64,000 nucleotides of DNA from Brevipalpus yothersi (lineage: Eukaryota > Arthropoda > Arachnida > Trombidiformes > Tenuipalpidae): positions 124,001 through 188,000 of the forward strand of contig QZCP01000190.1 in the NCBI GenBank assembly GCA_003956705.1, read 5' to 3'. This document shows positions 47,885-58,100 of the stretch, piece after piece (positions within the stretch are counted from its first letter, which is position 1; every line of letters starts with the position of its first letter). A program made the position numbers and the translations under genes. The notes beneath the pieces were generated by a model. That model had not been told where the DNA came from. It made no database searches and saw nothing but the letters and a program-made list of their open reading frames with translations.

Positions 47885-49606
47885 TCACTTCAAGTTTGAA
47901 ATATACACATCTTGGAGCTGAAACATTTGTCGAAACGCTAAATTTTTATCATCATGTATGTTTTCCAGCGCTTGTTGATAAGATAAGTAAACCAGGTACA
48001 ATCCCGGGACGAGGACCGTCAACACTTGTAAAATAGGTTTCGTAACTTCTTTGCCGGACATGAAGTTAATCAGAAGCCCTCCAAAGTATGTTGTCGTACA
48101 TATGAAACAGCTCCTCTTCACAATGAAAGAAAATATGAAGTCATGAGCCAAGCCACTCACAATTGATATGAGCAGAAATCGCTCTTTGTAACCAATTCCA
48201 GTCTGTTTGTCAGAATGGAGAAAATATTTTTAAATTTAAATTCTGAAACATAGCATCCAAGAACCTTTCTCAACCTACTCTTGATAATGGCTTGGCCAGG
48301 TATTCCTTGATGAAAATATGAATTAATGGATTCCAATCTTTCAAGAGACTCGAGCTGTGATGACTTCTCCACCATGGACCATAGAATTGTCTGTCTGCGA
48401 ATCTCAGTAATTCAGCCCAAAGATTTTGCCACAAATGGAAGTGAAAAAACCACATCATCGGAATCACAAGGCCAGCTGAGGCCAAAATCATAATGAGTGT
48501 TCGTAGTTCATAAAAATGTGAGCTATCTTTTGCGATGAGAACAACTTGAGGCCAAATAACCTCGGCCATTATCTTGAATCCCAAAATGACTTGAATGAAG
48601 CTCATCACAAAATATAAGGCTACTTTCTTCCATCTGATATGTCTTGTTTGTGGATAGTTTTTGCGGAAGATCAATGTTGGGGCAAAGAGAAAGTAGATGA
48701 ATTCCCTGAGAGTTGCTCTTCCAGCTAGAAAAAGAAATTGTTTCCGTTCAATTGAGTCGTTCATCTTGAGAATGATCCAACTTCTTACCTTTTCCCAGCC
48801 CACGAGTTTCTGCTGCAAGTGACCAACCTTTCATCCCATATCTCACCTGATAATATGATAGATTGTCTCTAATCAATTTCATTCCATTATATGATCAAAG
48901 TTCCTACCGTTTCACATCCAATTACAATTCTAGTTGTCACTCCAACTGATTCTTTGGTAGCGAAGTAAGTTGAACCGAGAAAAAGACTCGATATCCATGC
49001 CAACTCGAGAATCAAGTATCTCGCCGTTGTTCCTGTTTCAATTTAATAATATGCATGAGAAATATTGTTGGTTGATCTGCTGTGGAGAAGAATTTACACT
49101 AATTTTCATCCTTCACATTGAGTTTTATGAAAAGATGATAAATTAGTACCCATGAAAAACTTACCCATGAACTTTACCAGACTCCATTTGACACAAGCCC
49201 AGAAAAATAGGAATATGAATGCATTTAAGCCATGAGGGTAAGTTCCTTGAACTGAATGTAGGCAGATGCCCCAAAAAGTATTGAATCTTCAGGAGAACAT
49301 AATTTCAAGTTATTTTTCATCTTTGCTTGATCTTTTCAATGAACAAATGAAACGAGCTTACCTATTCCTATCGTTCCAATAATCTGTGAATGCAGACACC
49401 GTCACCAAGAGACAGACAATATATTCGATACCGAAAAAGATCCCCGTTGCACTACTATTTCTTATCACCTGACTAAAAATGACAATATTTCAATATTTCA
49501 TCATAAAATCAAGAGAAATTTCTCACTTGAAGTAGGATGGCCTCTCCTGGAAATCTGGCCTGTAGTTTGCCCAACTGTAGAAACTTTTTCGACCATCCTC
49601 TGACAT
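47885..49606 (-). CDS. SOAT-like: SOAT/ACAT-like MBOAT sterol O-acyltransferase
   Basis: Seven exons (49606-49527, 49472-49362, 49286-49165, 49032-48908, 48846-48789, 48724-48279, 48202-47885) sum to 1260 nt, 419 residues. It is a multi-pass membrane protein. The segment CETVRYGMKGWSLAAETRG parallels the EQIRFVMKAHSFVRE region of SOAT1. YFLFAPTLIFRKNYPQTRHI matches the SOAT hallmark FLFAPTLIYRDSYPRT. The FYxDWW box reads FYGPWW, losing its acid, while the WN of the next loop (KDWNPLIH) and the active-site His (SGLAHDF) are kept. SOAT enzymes esterify sterols in the ER; DGAT1 is the alternative but fits less well. A strong acceptor (aaaaaaatttcag) sits directly before the first ATG, so an upstream exon probably exists and the N-terminus may be incomplete. 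Confidence 0.85.
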
Positions 49607-50231
49607 CCTGAAATTTTTTTCATGATCACTTTTGGCTTCCATATTTTTTGAGCAATTGAACTTAAACAGTATGAAAAAAAAACTTTCTCTACCGGTCAAA
49701 CATGACCAAGTCTGACAGTGGTAAGAAGTTTCGTTCTTCTCGTTGATACAAGCTAAAGTTCCCTCCTTCCCAGTCCTACCTTGATTGGTAACTTTTTCCT
49801 CTCCATTACTGTATAAAGTACATTGTAAAAGAGCTAAGCTTCTGCTCGTGTAAGCTTCTTGATAGTCAAAAAAAAAAGTTTCAGTTATTCTAGATCACAC
49901 TCTCATGAAAAATTATCTTCCTCTCAATCCATAGGACTAGACTCTTCCGATTATCACTGTTAGGGATCTCAAGTCCGAGGTCGTTTAACTTGATTAGTTG
50001 ATTCTCTGCCTGAAGAGAAACCAGTTCGGTGGGACTGAAGAAGCTTGATTTGGTGTTTAATCTATTATTTCAGAGAATTCAGGCCGATGGAGTCTATGAT
50101 GAGAGATGAGTGATGATAAGAGAATATTTTACATTTATCATTGCTTTCAGTGAATGGCTAGTGATAACAAGTGTTTATTATCCCCTATCATGATATTGCT
50201 GTGTACGATTCTCAATAAGTCGTTCAAGTTT

Positions 50232-50282
<51 letters not shown>

Positions 50283-51273
50283 CCTGAGGCATCGAGACTC
50301 TTTGAAAAGTGTCGAAGAGTTATTTCATTCAAAGCCGATTGAAAGCAAGCCTATGGGGTGTAAAAAATTGAGGAAAAGAATTGAATCTCTATTTCGTAAG
50401 AGCTAGCAGAAAGTTTACTTATGACTTGTGTTTTAAACATGTTTTGAAAATTTTTCCTGTTTATGAAGCCTAATAACTCATCAGGACAAATTGTCTTCTC
50501 GTGACATCGTCTCCAATGTTAATGGTGCCCAAGTCAGTAGAGATGCTTATTTTTGCTTTAGAGGAAGTCGCTTCATTCTTTTATGATCAATCCCTATGTA
50601 AATCTTGATTTTTTTTCACATTTCAAGTCGACTATGGGATTGACTTCATCAATCTATGGCCTCCTTATTTTGACGTAGATAATCGTCTCATGACGAGGAT
50701 AGTTTTTCCCTCTCTTTATATCTTATTCTTCTATTATTTCATCCCGCACACCTTCTGTGGGCCTTTGACTTCGATTTCAATTGTAATCTTGTAGCTTCTC
50801 TCTGGATAGAGAAAAGAATGAGTTATTCAATGTTAAAGTGGAAGATCACAACATAGAGGATGTCAAAATTTTATCAAACCTAAAAAGAGGAAACTTTGTA
50901 CAATTTTTCCACGAGATTGTATACACTATATTTACTTTTAGCTTTCCAGTCTTTTTCCCACAAAACTTGGATTCCCCATTTACCAGAGACTTATTAGGCT
51001 TTCTTGGAGAAGAAATTTTCCTCTCTCTGGAAAAAGATCATATTGTCTCAGAAAAATTTGACTATTTTTGAATATGCACTCAAACTTCATCTCGTAACTC
51101 GAATGATTCGTTTGATCTTTTTCATCGACTCTAGTAGAGATGGGAAAGAAAATACTCAAAACTTCACATGTACATATATGTTCGTCTTTAATGAGGTTTT
51201 GAGAGAAAATTTACATCTAGAGTGACCCAAGAAGAATTGATTAAATGAACAATAAGCGGAAAAAATTTTCTAA
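49607..51273. other. Intergenic region, 1.7 kb
   Basis: It may hold the 5' exon(s) of the SOAT-like gene. A (GA)n tract is annotated separately. Open frames are short and unrecognised. Confidence 0.5.
50233..50278. repeat. (GA)n microsatellite
   Basis: About 46 bases of uninterrupted GA dinucleotides in intergenic DNA. Confidence 0.97.
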
Positions 51274-51912
51274 TCACCCAAAATTAACAAAAGTTCGAAC
51301 ACCAAAAGCTAGGATATGAACTACAACAACCTCTATCATACTGAGATGATTACTAGGATTATCTCCCCACCAAATGGATCCCGTTGAGTTGGTGGAATTA
51401 TTTCCCAAGCTACTCTCCTCTAAAGTGTTATTGAACAATTCTCGGCCTTCCCGAATGGTGGGATTGCTTGGATAGTTGGCTGGTAACAGTCTTCTCCAGA
51501 GAGTTTCCATTGTTCTACCGAAGCCTAGGAAACCTTTCTGCAAAGTACGGCCGATTGATGCCAGTGTATGTGTTAAATATTCACCCAAAATTGATCTCAC
51601 TTTGGCATCATAACGTTCTCTTTTTTCGATCAGCTCTTTCATGATGAGTCTTGTCATTTCGGCTTGTTCGGCAACCGTTAAAATTCTCTGTGGATTCTTT
51701 TCCAATATAGCACGCAATTCACTTGAACTATCTTTGAGAATTTCTTCAGCCAAACTTTTCAAAGCCAACATCGTTTCATCGTTCAAACCTTCGAGACCAA
51801 GCGTTTGTCGCATTGAGTCCAATTCTTCAAGAGTAAGATTATCGATAACTCGCGGTGCCACAATACCACCAAGCGTGATGAGGAGGATTATGATTGTAAT
51901 TGATGAATCCAT
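51274..51912 (-). CDS. Orphan secreted helical protein with hydrophobic C-terminus
   Basis: A single-exon frame of 212 residues. The first residues (MDSSITIIILLITLGGIVAP) form a signal peptide. The middle is a charged, probably helical segment rich in Leu, Glu, Arg and Lys (IDNLTLEELDSMRQTLGLEG; MTRLIMKELIEKRERYDAKV). There are no cysteines. An N-glycosylation-rich stretch (NNTLEESSLGNNSTNSTG) precedes a hydrophobic tail (MIEVVVVHILAFGVRTFVNF) compatible with GPI attachment or a membrane anchor. No family is recognised. Length, signal peptide and sequon cluster argue it is real rather than a chance frame; a lineage-restricted protein is likely. Confidence 0.68.
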   Translation of the reverse strand: MDSSITIIILLITLGGIVAPRVIDNLTLEELDSMRQTLGLEGLNDETMLALKSLAEEILKDSSSELRAILEKNPQRILTVAEQAEMTRLIMKELIEKRERYDAKVRSILGEYLTHTLASIGRTLQKGFLGFGRTMETLWRRLLPANYPSNPTIREGRELFNNTLEESSLGNNSTNSTGSIWWGDNPSNHLSMIEVVVVHILAFGVRTFVNFG

Positions 51913-52798
51913 TTGATTTTATTGATGCTTGATGGACGAAAAAATTCACTATCAGTTGAGATCTAATCAGTAACAATGTATGATTAAGCACAAGAACAGC
52001 GTTCAATGATAAACGTAAACGTATTGTAAGTGTAACTCATGCAGCTCGACTAATTTGAGTTTGATCTATTAGTTCTGATATTTTTCTCTTCTTTCGGTTT
52101 ATTTTGTAGCTTTGAATTTCACGAGTGAGCAACCATGAGACTCACATTCAGGCTACTCTAATATGGCCGCCAAAATGATCCAATTCCATCATGACAATGA
52201 CCTATTCCACCATGTAAATTAAATAGTAAGTAATAACTTCTATCATTTATTCATGCGTCTCCTAACAAACTTGATTAATTCATTGCACAATTATCAGGTT
52301 TAATGAGAACCCCTATGTTTTGTTGATTGACTAACAAGATTGCAAAATTCATCCATATCTCTCTTAGAAAAGTCATTTTCCCTATGTTGAGAAATTCTTT
52401 TTTGTTGATGAAATTTCTAGATTGCTCATGAATTCGGGGAAAGTATGCTTCCGATCTTGTGGCTGAGCGTATTCTTGGTTAAGAAATTCAAATAGCATCA
52501 ATTCTCATCGAATAAAATTGAGTCAGGCTGGAACCTTGGAAGTTGTCACTTTGTCATCATTTGGTTAATCCAATGTCAAGATTACAAAAGATCCCTAATA
52601 AAATCTCTAGATGATGATTCAAACTGTATCTCTTTTGTCGGACCTTGGCAGAGTCGTCATGCCATCAATAGCTGAAGTTAAGAAGAAGTTTAAAAGTTAC
52701 AAAACTTTTAATCTGCTCATTTGAGGATTGTATCTGGCAGTCGTAACTTGTCTTCACTGATTATTAGAAATTAATCTAGTTTTTTTATTTCCTGTGAA
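51913..52798. other. Intergenic region between divergent genes
   Basis: About 0.9 kb between the divergent orphan secreted gene and the ZMYND11-like gene. No motif or gene recognised. Confidence 0.5.
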
Positions 52799-54118
52799 AT
52801 GAGTGAGAGTAATTTTCATCTGAATCAAAGCAAGGTAATTTGTAGTTTTATTTTAAAATTAACGATGTTAATTGATTTTCTCTTCGTTGTCCAGCTTACA
52901 CTTGGAAAGCTAGATCCAGATAAGTTGAAATTCGCTGGTATGGAAAGTTATATAGTCAACCAGTTTTACAAGGTTGATGAAACTGAAACAAAGCAAGAAA
53001 ATTTAGTGGAAATTCCAGGATCTTTGTCCACCAAAGATGACCAAAGGATATGGAAATCTATCGGAGAAATCGATATAACTGTGGAAATGTTGAATGAAAT
53101 GCTCCTAAGGACCATCCGAGTTTTGAGTAGACCTCAAGTAAGAACTCTTTCATCACTAATTTTCTATTTTTCTCATCAATCTGCTCTAACACCATAGGGT
53201 ATCAGGACTGATAAAATTACAAGAGGTGAGCTGAAAAGATTTCTCATCATCTCTCAAGTTGAAAGCAAAGCGATGAAAGGTGTATTCAAGTCTCCTGGAG
53301 AGCTGTATAAAGATCTTAATTCGCTTCGATTATTTTTGCAATCTTCTGGCACTCCAGTTTCCAGAGCCATTAGAAATCTCATCAAAGATGTCAAAAAAGT
53401 AACCAAAAAAATAGAAAGATGTGCTCATTGTTCTTATAACTGTTTTTTTGGACCAAGGACTCTCGATTGGTTTGTTGAACCATGTCAACCTGCTCATCTC
53501 CTTGTATTGGCTCCAAGAGATGGTAAGATCGACTACTAACTGCCCAAAAAACGAGACTTTACAATTTATTTAATCATAGGTATCAAGAAATGGCCTGCAA
53601 AGCTTATGGAATATGATTCAATGTCTCAACGCGTTTTGGTAACTTTTTTTGGCCCCCTTTCCCATCCAAGGTAAGGAAGAATGGAAGAAAAGTTTTAGTA
53701 TTTTTCTCATCAGCTTGTTTTTTGGAGCAGCTCCTGGATAAAAGTTTTTGATTGCTCTATCTTCCATGCGTCCGAGGTGCTTCAAAATAGTTGCATTCCA
53801 GAAGATATTGTTCAAGAGTATGAAAGTTCGTTGGAAGAATTATCTCAACACCTTGCTGCTTTATCAAAAAACTCCTTTGAGTATCAACTACCAACAACAC
53901 CAACTCGATGGAAACCTAATCATGGCATTTACATGAAAATTTTTCCCTCATCGAACTCTTCCATCAATTCATCAGAATCCGATTCAGATTCAGAAATCAG
54001 AGAGATACCACAAATTAGGGCCACTCAAGTTCGTCTGAAACTTTTAGAGCGATCTCTAAAAAAATGCACAATTCCAGTGATAAAGGGCAAACACAAATCT
54101 CTGATGATGGCAAACTGA
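52799..54118 (+). CDS. ZMYND11-like: Reduced ZMYND11 (BS69)-like protein: bromodomain remnant plus PWWP
   Basis: Five exons (52799-52834, 52895-53137, 53198-53522, 53580-53670, 53731-54118) sum to 1083 nt, 360 residues; ZMYND11 has about 600. The second quarter resembles the ZMYND11 bromodomain end (FKSPGELYKDLNSLRLFL). It leads into a zinc-binding linker (ERCAHCSYNC; LDWFVEPCQPAHLLV) that matches the CKNC...WFCYPC...HELV of the human protein. The PWWP domain follows (KKWPAKLMEY; VLVTFFGPLSHPSSWI). In human ZMYND11 this module reads H3.3K36me3. Here VWAKMKGFGFWPAK is VLAPRDGIKKWPAK, so part of the aromatic cage is lost. The N-terminal PHD finger and the C-terminal MYND finger are absent. The tail is Ser-rich (SSNSSINSSESDSDSE). 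Family assignment is by motif order and local similarity. Confidence 0.72.
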
Positions 54119-54742
54119 TGATGTTATGATAATTCGAATTGAGGTTGGAATAACTGGAAACTGTGAGCAGAGAGGATGGAATTGGGTAAAATTTATTGAT
54201 ATATGCATTTATATAGGTGAAATGATGCTCTAAGAAGAGAAAAATTTAATTGATGCATTGTGTAACGACTGATTCAATTAATTGTAACAATCATGAGTGT
54301 ATAGATCAAGAAAATTTTGTGTGTCGATGTTTGTCTTATTGTCTTATATTTATGATATTAATAATGAATTCAAGTCCTCAAAATACGAGAAAATTAAAAT
54401 TTTCCTCTTTAACTATGTAATTATCTGAAGACAATGGAAATGAATTTTTTTCCAAATTCAAGTTATCAGTTATTCTGATAGATAATAATCATATGATGGA
54501 AGATCGCTTTTTTGTGAAAAATAATGTGTGTATGTGTAGGGTATTCTCCAGCAGTCCAAAGATTAGGTACTCATCTGATATCGAAAAATTCTCTTTCATG
54601 AGATATTCTGAATATATGGACTTCAAGGCATAAAAACAGCATCCAATTAGGTTTCAAGAAGAAAGGGATTTTTTGTATAATTGTTGAAAATTTTTTTTCT
54701 CAATATTTTGTTGATGAAAGGAACAATTTGGATTGTCAAATC
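54119..54742. other. Convergent 3' intergenic region
   Basis: AT-rich sequence between the tail-to-tail ZMYND11-like and calmodulin-like genes. No feature recognised. Confidence 0.5.
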
Positions 54743-55193
54743 TTATTTTGGTGCCATTAAAACACTGACAAACTCTGTAAAAGAAGAAAAAAATAGAAGG
54801 AATGAAATCTCGGCTCTCAAAAATATATCATAAAATTCAGATGAAAAGTGCATCTTGATCCTCCCAACCTATGACATCTTCCAGGGAAAAGTTATTCCTA
54901 TCTCAATTATCCATTTATTTAATTGCACAGTTCATTATAATTGTACTCACCATCATAATTAACCAAACCATCACCGTCAAGATCGGCTTCTTTGATCATA
55001 TCTTCCACCTCTTCATCGGTAAGTTTTTCACCTAAATTAGTCATCACATGTCTTAATTCGGAGGCTTCAATATAACCATCACCATTTCGATCAAAAACAC
55101 GAAAAGCTTCCCTAAGTTCTTCTTCTTTATCTGTTTCTTTCATTTTCTTGGACATCATGTGCAAAAATTCATTAAATTCAATGGTACCATTGC
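54743..55193 (-). CDS. Calmodulin-like protein, C-terminal half (5' exons not found)
   Basis: Two exons are visible: 55193-54951 and 54774-54743. They encode the C-terminal lobe: NGTIEFNEFLHMMSKKMKET, then EF-hand 3 (DRNGDGYIEASE), the invariant ELRHVMTNLGEKLTDEEV, EF-hand 4 (DLDGDGLVNYDE) and a divergent tail EFVSVLMAPK. Both intron positions (before NG of EF-hand 2 and between the last acid and EFV) equal those in animal calmodulin genes. The sequence differs at enough sites (YIEASE, VEDMIKEADLDGDGL) to suggest a calmodulin-like paralogue rather than calmodulin itself. Exons for the N-terminal lobe should lie above 55193 on this strand, but I find none up to 64000, so the intervening intron exceeds about 8.8 kb or the gene is broken. 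Confidence 0.88.
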
Positions 55194-58100
55194 CTAATAG
55201 ATTGGAAGAGAGAAAAGTGTACACATACATTAATGGTGTGATTGATATCATTCATTTTAGCATAGATCGATGTGAAAATGCATATCAAATGAATGGCTTA
55301 TTTTCTTCTTCTTCTTCTTCTACTTCTTCCTATTCCATCTGACATTTGTCATTGGATTTGCAAATCGTCTAGCAAAAGCATACCAATTGAAAGAGAATTC
55401 CTGTGGAGCACTTGGAATATACACTACATGATAAAATGGCTGTCAAACCTTAGACCATTTCTTCCATGATATTGCAAGGTTTTTCTTACTAACTCTTTGT
55501 TGCCAGTGAGAATCACTTACAATAATCGATGTTTCATGAACGAAGAAGCTCTTAAAAAGAGTTCATGTTTAAAGTGCATCTCTCACACATAGAAATCGAA
55601 AAGAATCTATCTTGATCATATTGGAAAGGCAATCTTTTATCGAATTCTTAACACCATACTCATGGTGTCAGATATGACATGAAGAGATTCACCATTATGT
55701 TCACCCAGAATGAGAGAAAAATTTTTCAAGAGATCAATTCGTTGGAGAGGAAAATAAAGAGATGATAATAGCAATCAAACATTGATTTCATCTTTTTTTT
55801 GACTGGTGAACGAATTGAGTTTTAAGAATTTTCGTTCTAATTCACATTATTGAAAGAGAATTAATGAGAGGAGGAACATGTCACCATCAACTGTTTTTGG
55901 CTCTAATTGTTGAGCAAATGCAAACAAGAAAGAAAAAATAAAACAAAGAATCAACATAATCGAAAAACATTGCGTGCTCGAATCGTTTTCATATCAAAAG
56001 GCATCCTTAATGAGCGAAGTTATAAATTGTTTGACAAAACCGACCATAACCTATGGAGCAAGAAAGATCATTTTTTTTCGCCTTTTTTCATGTTTTTTCA
56101 CTCTCGAATGACATGTCACGAAACATTCCGAATCAAGAATATGGAAAGCAAAAAAAAAGTGACAAAAAAGTTAGACTCAAGCAGGAACAAGACGAATCAA
56201 AGAAATTGGTTTAATGATAGTAAGAGGAATCAAATCACGTAAGCAAATGGGTAAGTTTAAGATCTTCCCTCTCTAGTCTTACAATTCTTGCAGAGAATTC
56301 GTAATTAGAAAAATGGGTAAGATGCAATTAGCTATTGGGAGGAAAAGAGAATCATTTCAGACTGGAGAGGAGAATAAGAATACCAGGTGAGTGAATGGAA
56401 AGAGGAGAAGAATCGATAGAGTTAAAAGATAAAAGATAAAAAAAAGTGCAGTGAATAGCAATCATCTTAGCTGGAATTAAGATTAAAAAGAGATCACTAA
56501 CATCATTTGTGTAGTGATTTGGGTAAATTTATTTATCATTTGATTCTTCTGCCTTCGAAGAATGATGATATATATCGCTAATTATCTTTCAGATCCTTCA
56601 AGGTTCCTATTATTCTCACTTCTTTTCTGGATTCATGAGCAATAATGAGCAACGCGCAAAGATTCAACAATCGGTGTAACTGTGGCAGAAGATGGCTAAA
56701 AAATAATATCTGATGCGATCATTTAATGGAGATGAAAATTCTGAAATAATCGAGCTTTTTCAGTAAGATATTGTGGCCAAAAATTATCGACTTTTATTCG
56801 AGAATTATCATGCCAAGAAGCCTTAAGCCCACCTTGTATATTAGGACGAACTTAGTTAAAGTGCTGATTAAGAACTATGAATGAATGACTTTCAACTTTC
56901 CAATGAATTTCAATTAGCCCAATCATATTTGGCTTATAGTGTGCTTAGAAAATGCCAAGATATCTTCGTGTTTCCCATCAGAGCTGCATCGGATAAGAAG
57001 TTTTCTGGAACAATAGCTTACTCAGACACATGAAAGTCAGCATCCTTCCATTCGATCAGCTTGGCCAGAAAACGATTGACTAGGGAATTGTAGTGATAAT
57101 GCAACTGAATAATTCACTTTTCGCTGGTCTCAGAGACTATTCATCCATGAAGAAGGAAGTCAGCTTGTAATTTCTCTTCATCATACAAATTTATATTAGC
57201 ATCATGCTGGAAATATTGTGTACCATGCATCTGATCTATCTACACTAAGGAATATGCTAGTAAAAAATTCATGGTGATTATATGTCAGAATAATTCTTTG
57301 GTATCATCTTTTCTCTTCCATTGAATTCTATGGACTCACAATGGAGAAGAAGAGGAACAGTCTCAAAATGATCCTCACTTTCAATCTAGACAGCCTGAGT
57401 TATGATATTCTATTTCACTTCAGTTATAACTAACTCTTTGGTTAGTACACATGACCAAAGGGTTTGAGAACATTGTTAGGCTATTCAGAACTCGGCGGGT
57501 TAAATGCGTCTTCTTTAGGACTTTTTTCGTTTGACTCAACAAATCAAGCTTACATTTGTATTTGAGGCTCTATTTTTCATTTTTTGCATCTGATACTCCT
57601 TGAAAATTCACCCCTCAAAATTGCAAGGAATTTAAGTGCCTATCCAAGCAAACTTAAGGATCTTCATCCAACTAGTGAAAATGACACATTAAACTAGAGG
57701 AAAAACATTGATACCATGATTTCTGATTTTGGAGTGATCACAGGGAAATTTACTATGAATAACAAACAATTTATGCAGCTCGAAACATGCTACTGTATCA
57801 CTCAATTAAACTGAGATAAATCAAAGTGAAGAGTGATCGATTCAGAGCTTTCCAAATCTTTTTTCGATTTTGACAAGAATCATGTTTTGATCATCTATAC
57901 CCAATTGGCTTGCTAGTGGTAAATTATCTCGGGTAATTTTCAGGCATCTGAGACACATGAGCTTCTCAGCAAAGTGAGATTGATTTGGAACGATGTTACA
58001 TTCGAAAAAGCCGAAGAAGTTCCTCCAGGATTTACAAGAGCCTGACTATACATTCAAATTATACTTGAGCTTTTCAACCCTGAAGTCAAAATTTATGAGT

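Noticed and set aside
55907..56242. 111-residue Lys/Asn-rich + strand frame
   Set aside because: Composition mirrors AT-rich background; no motif.
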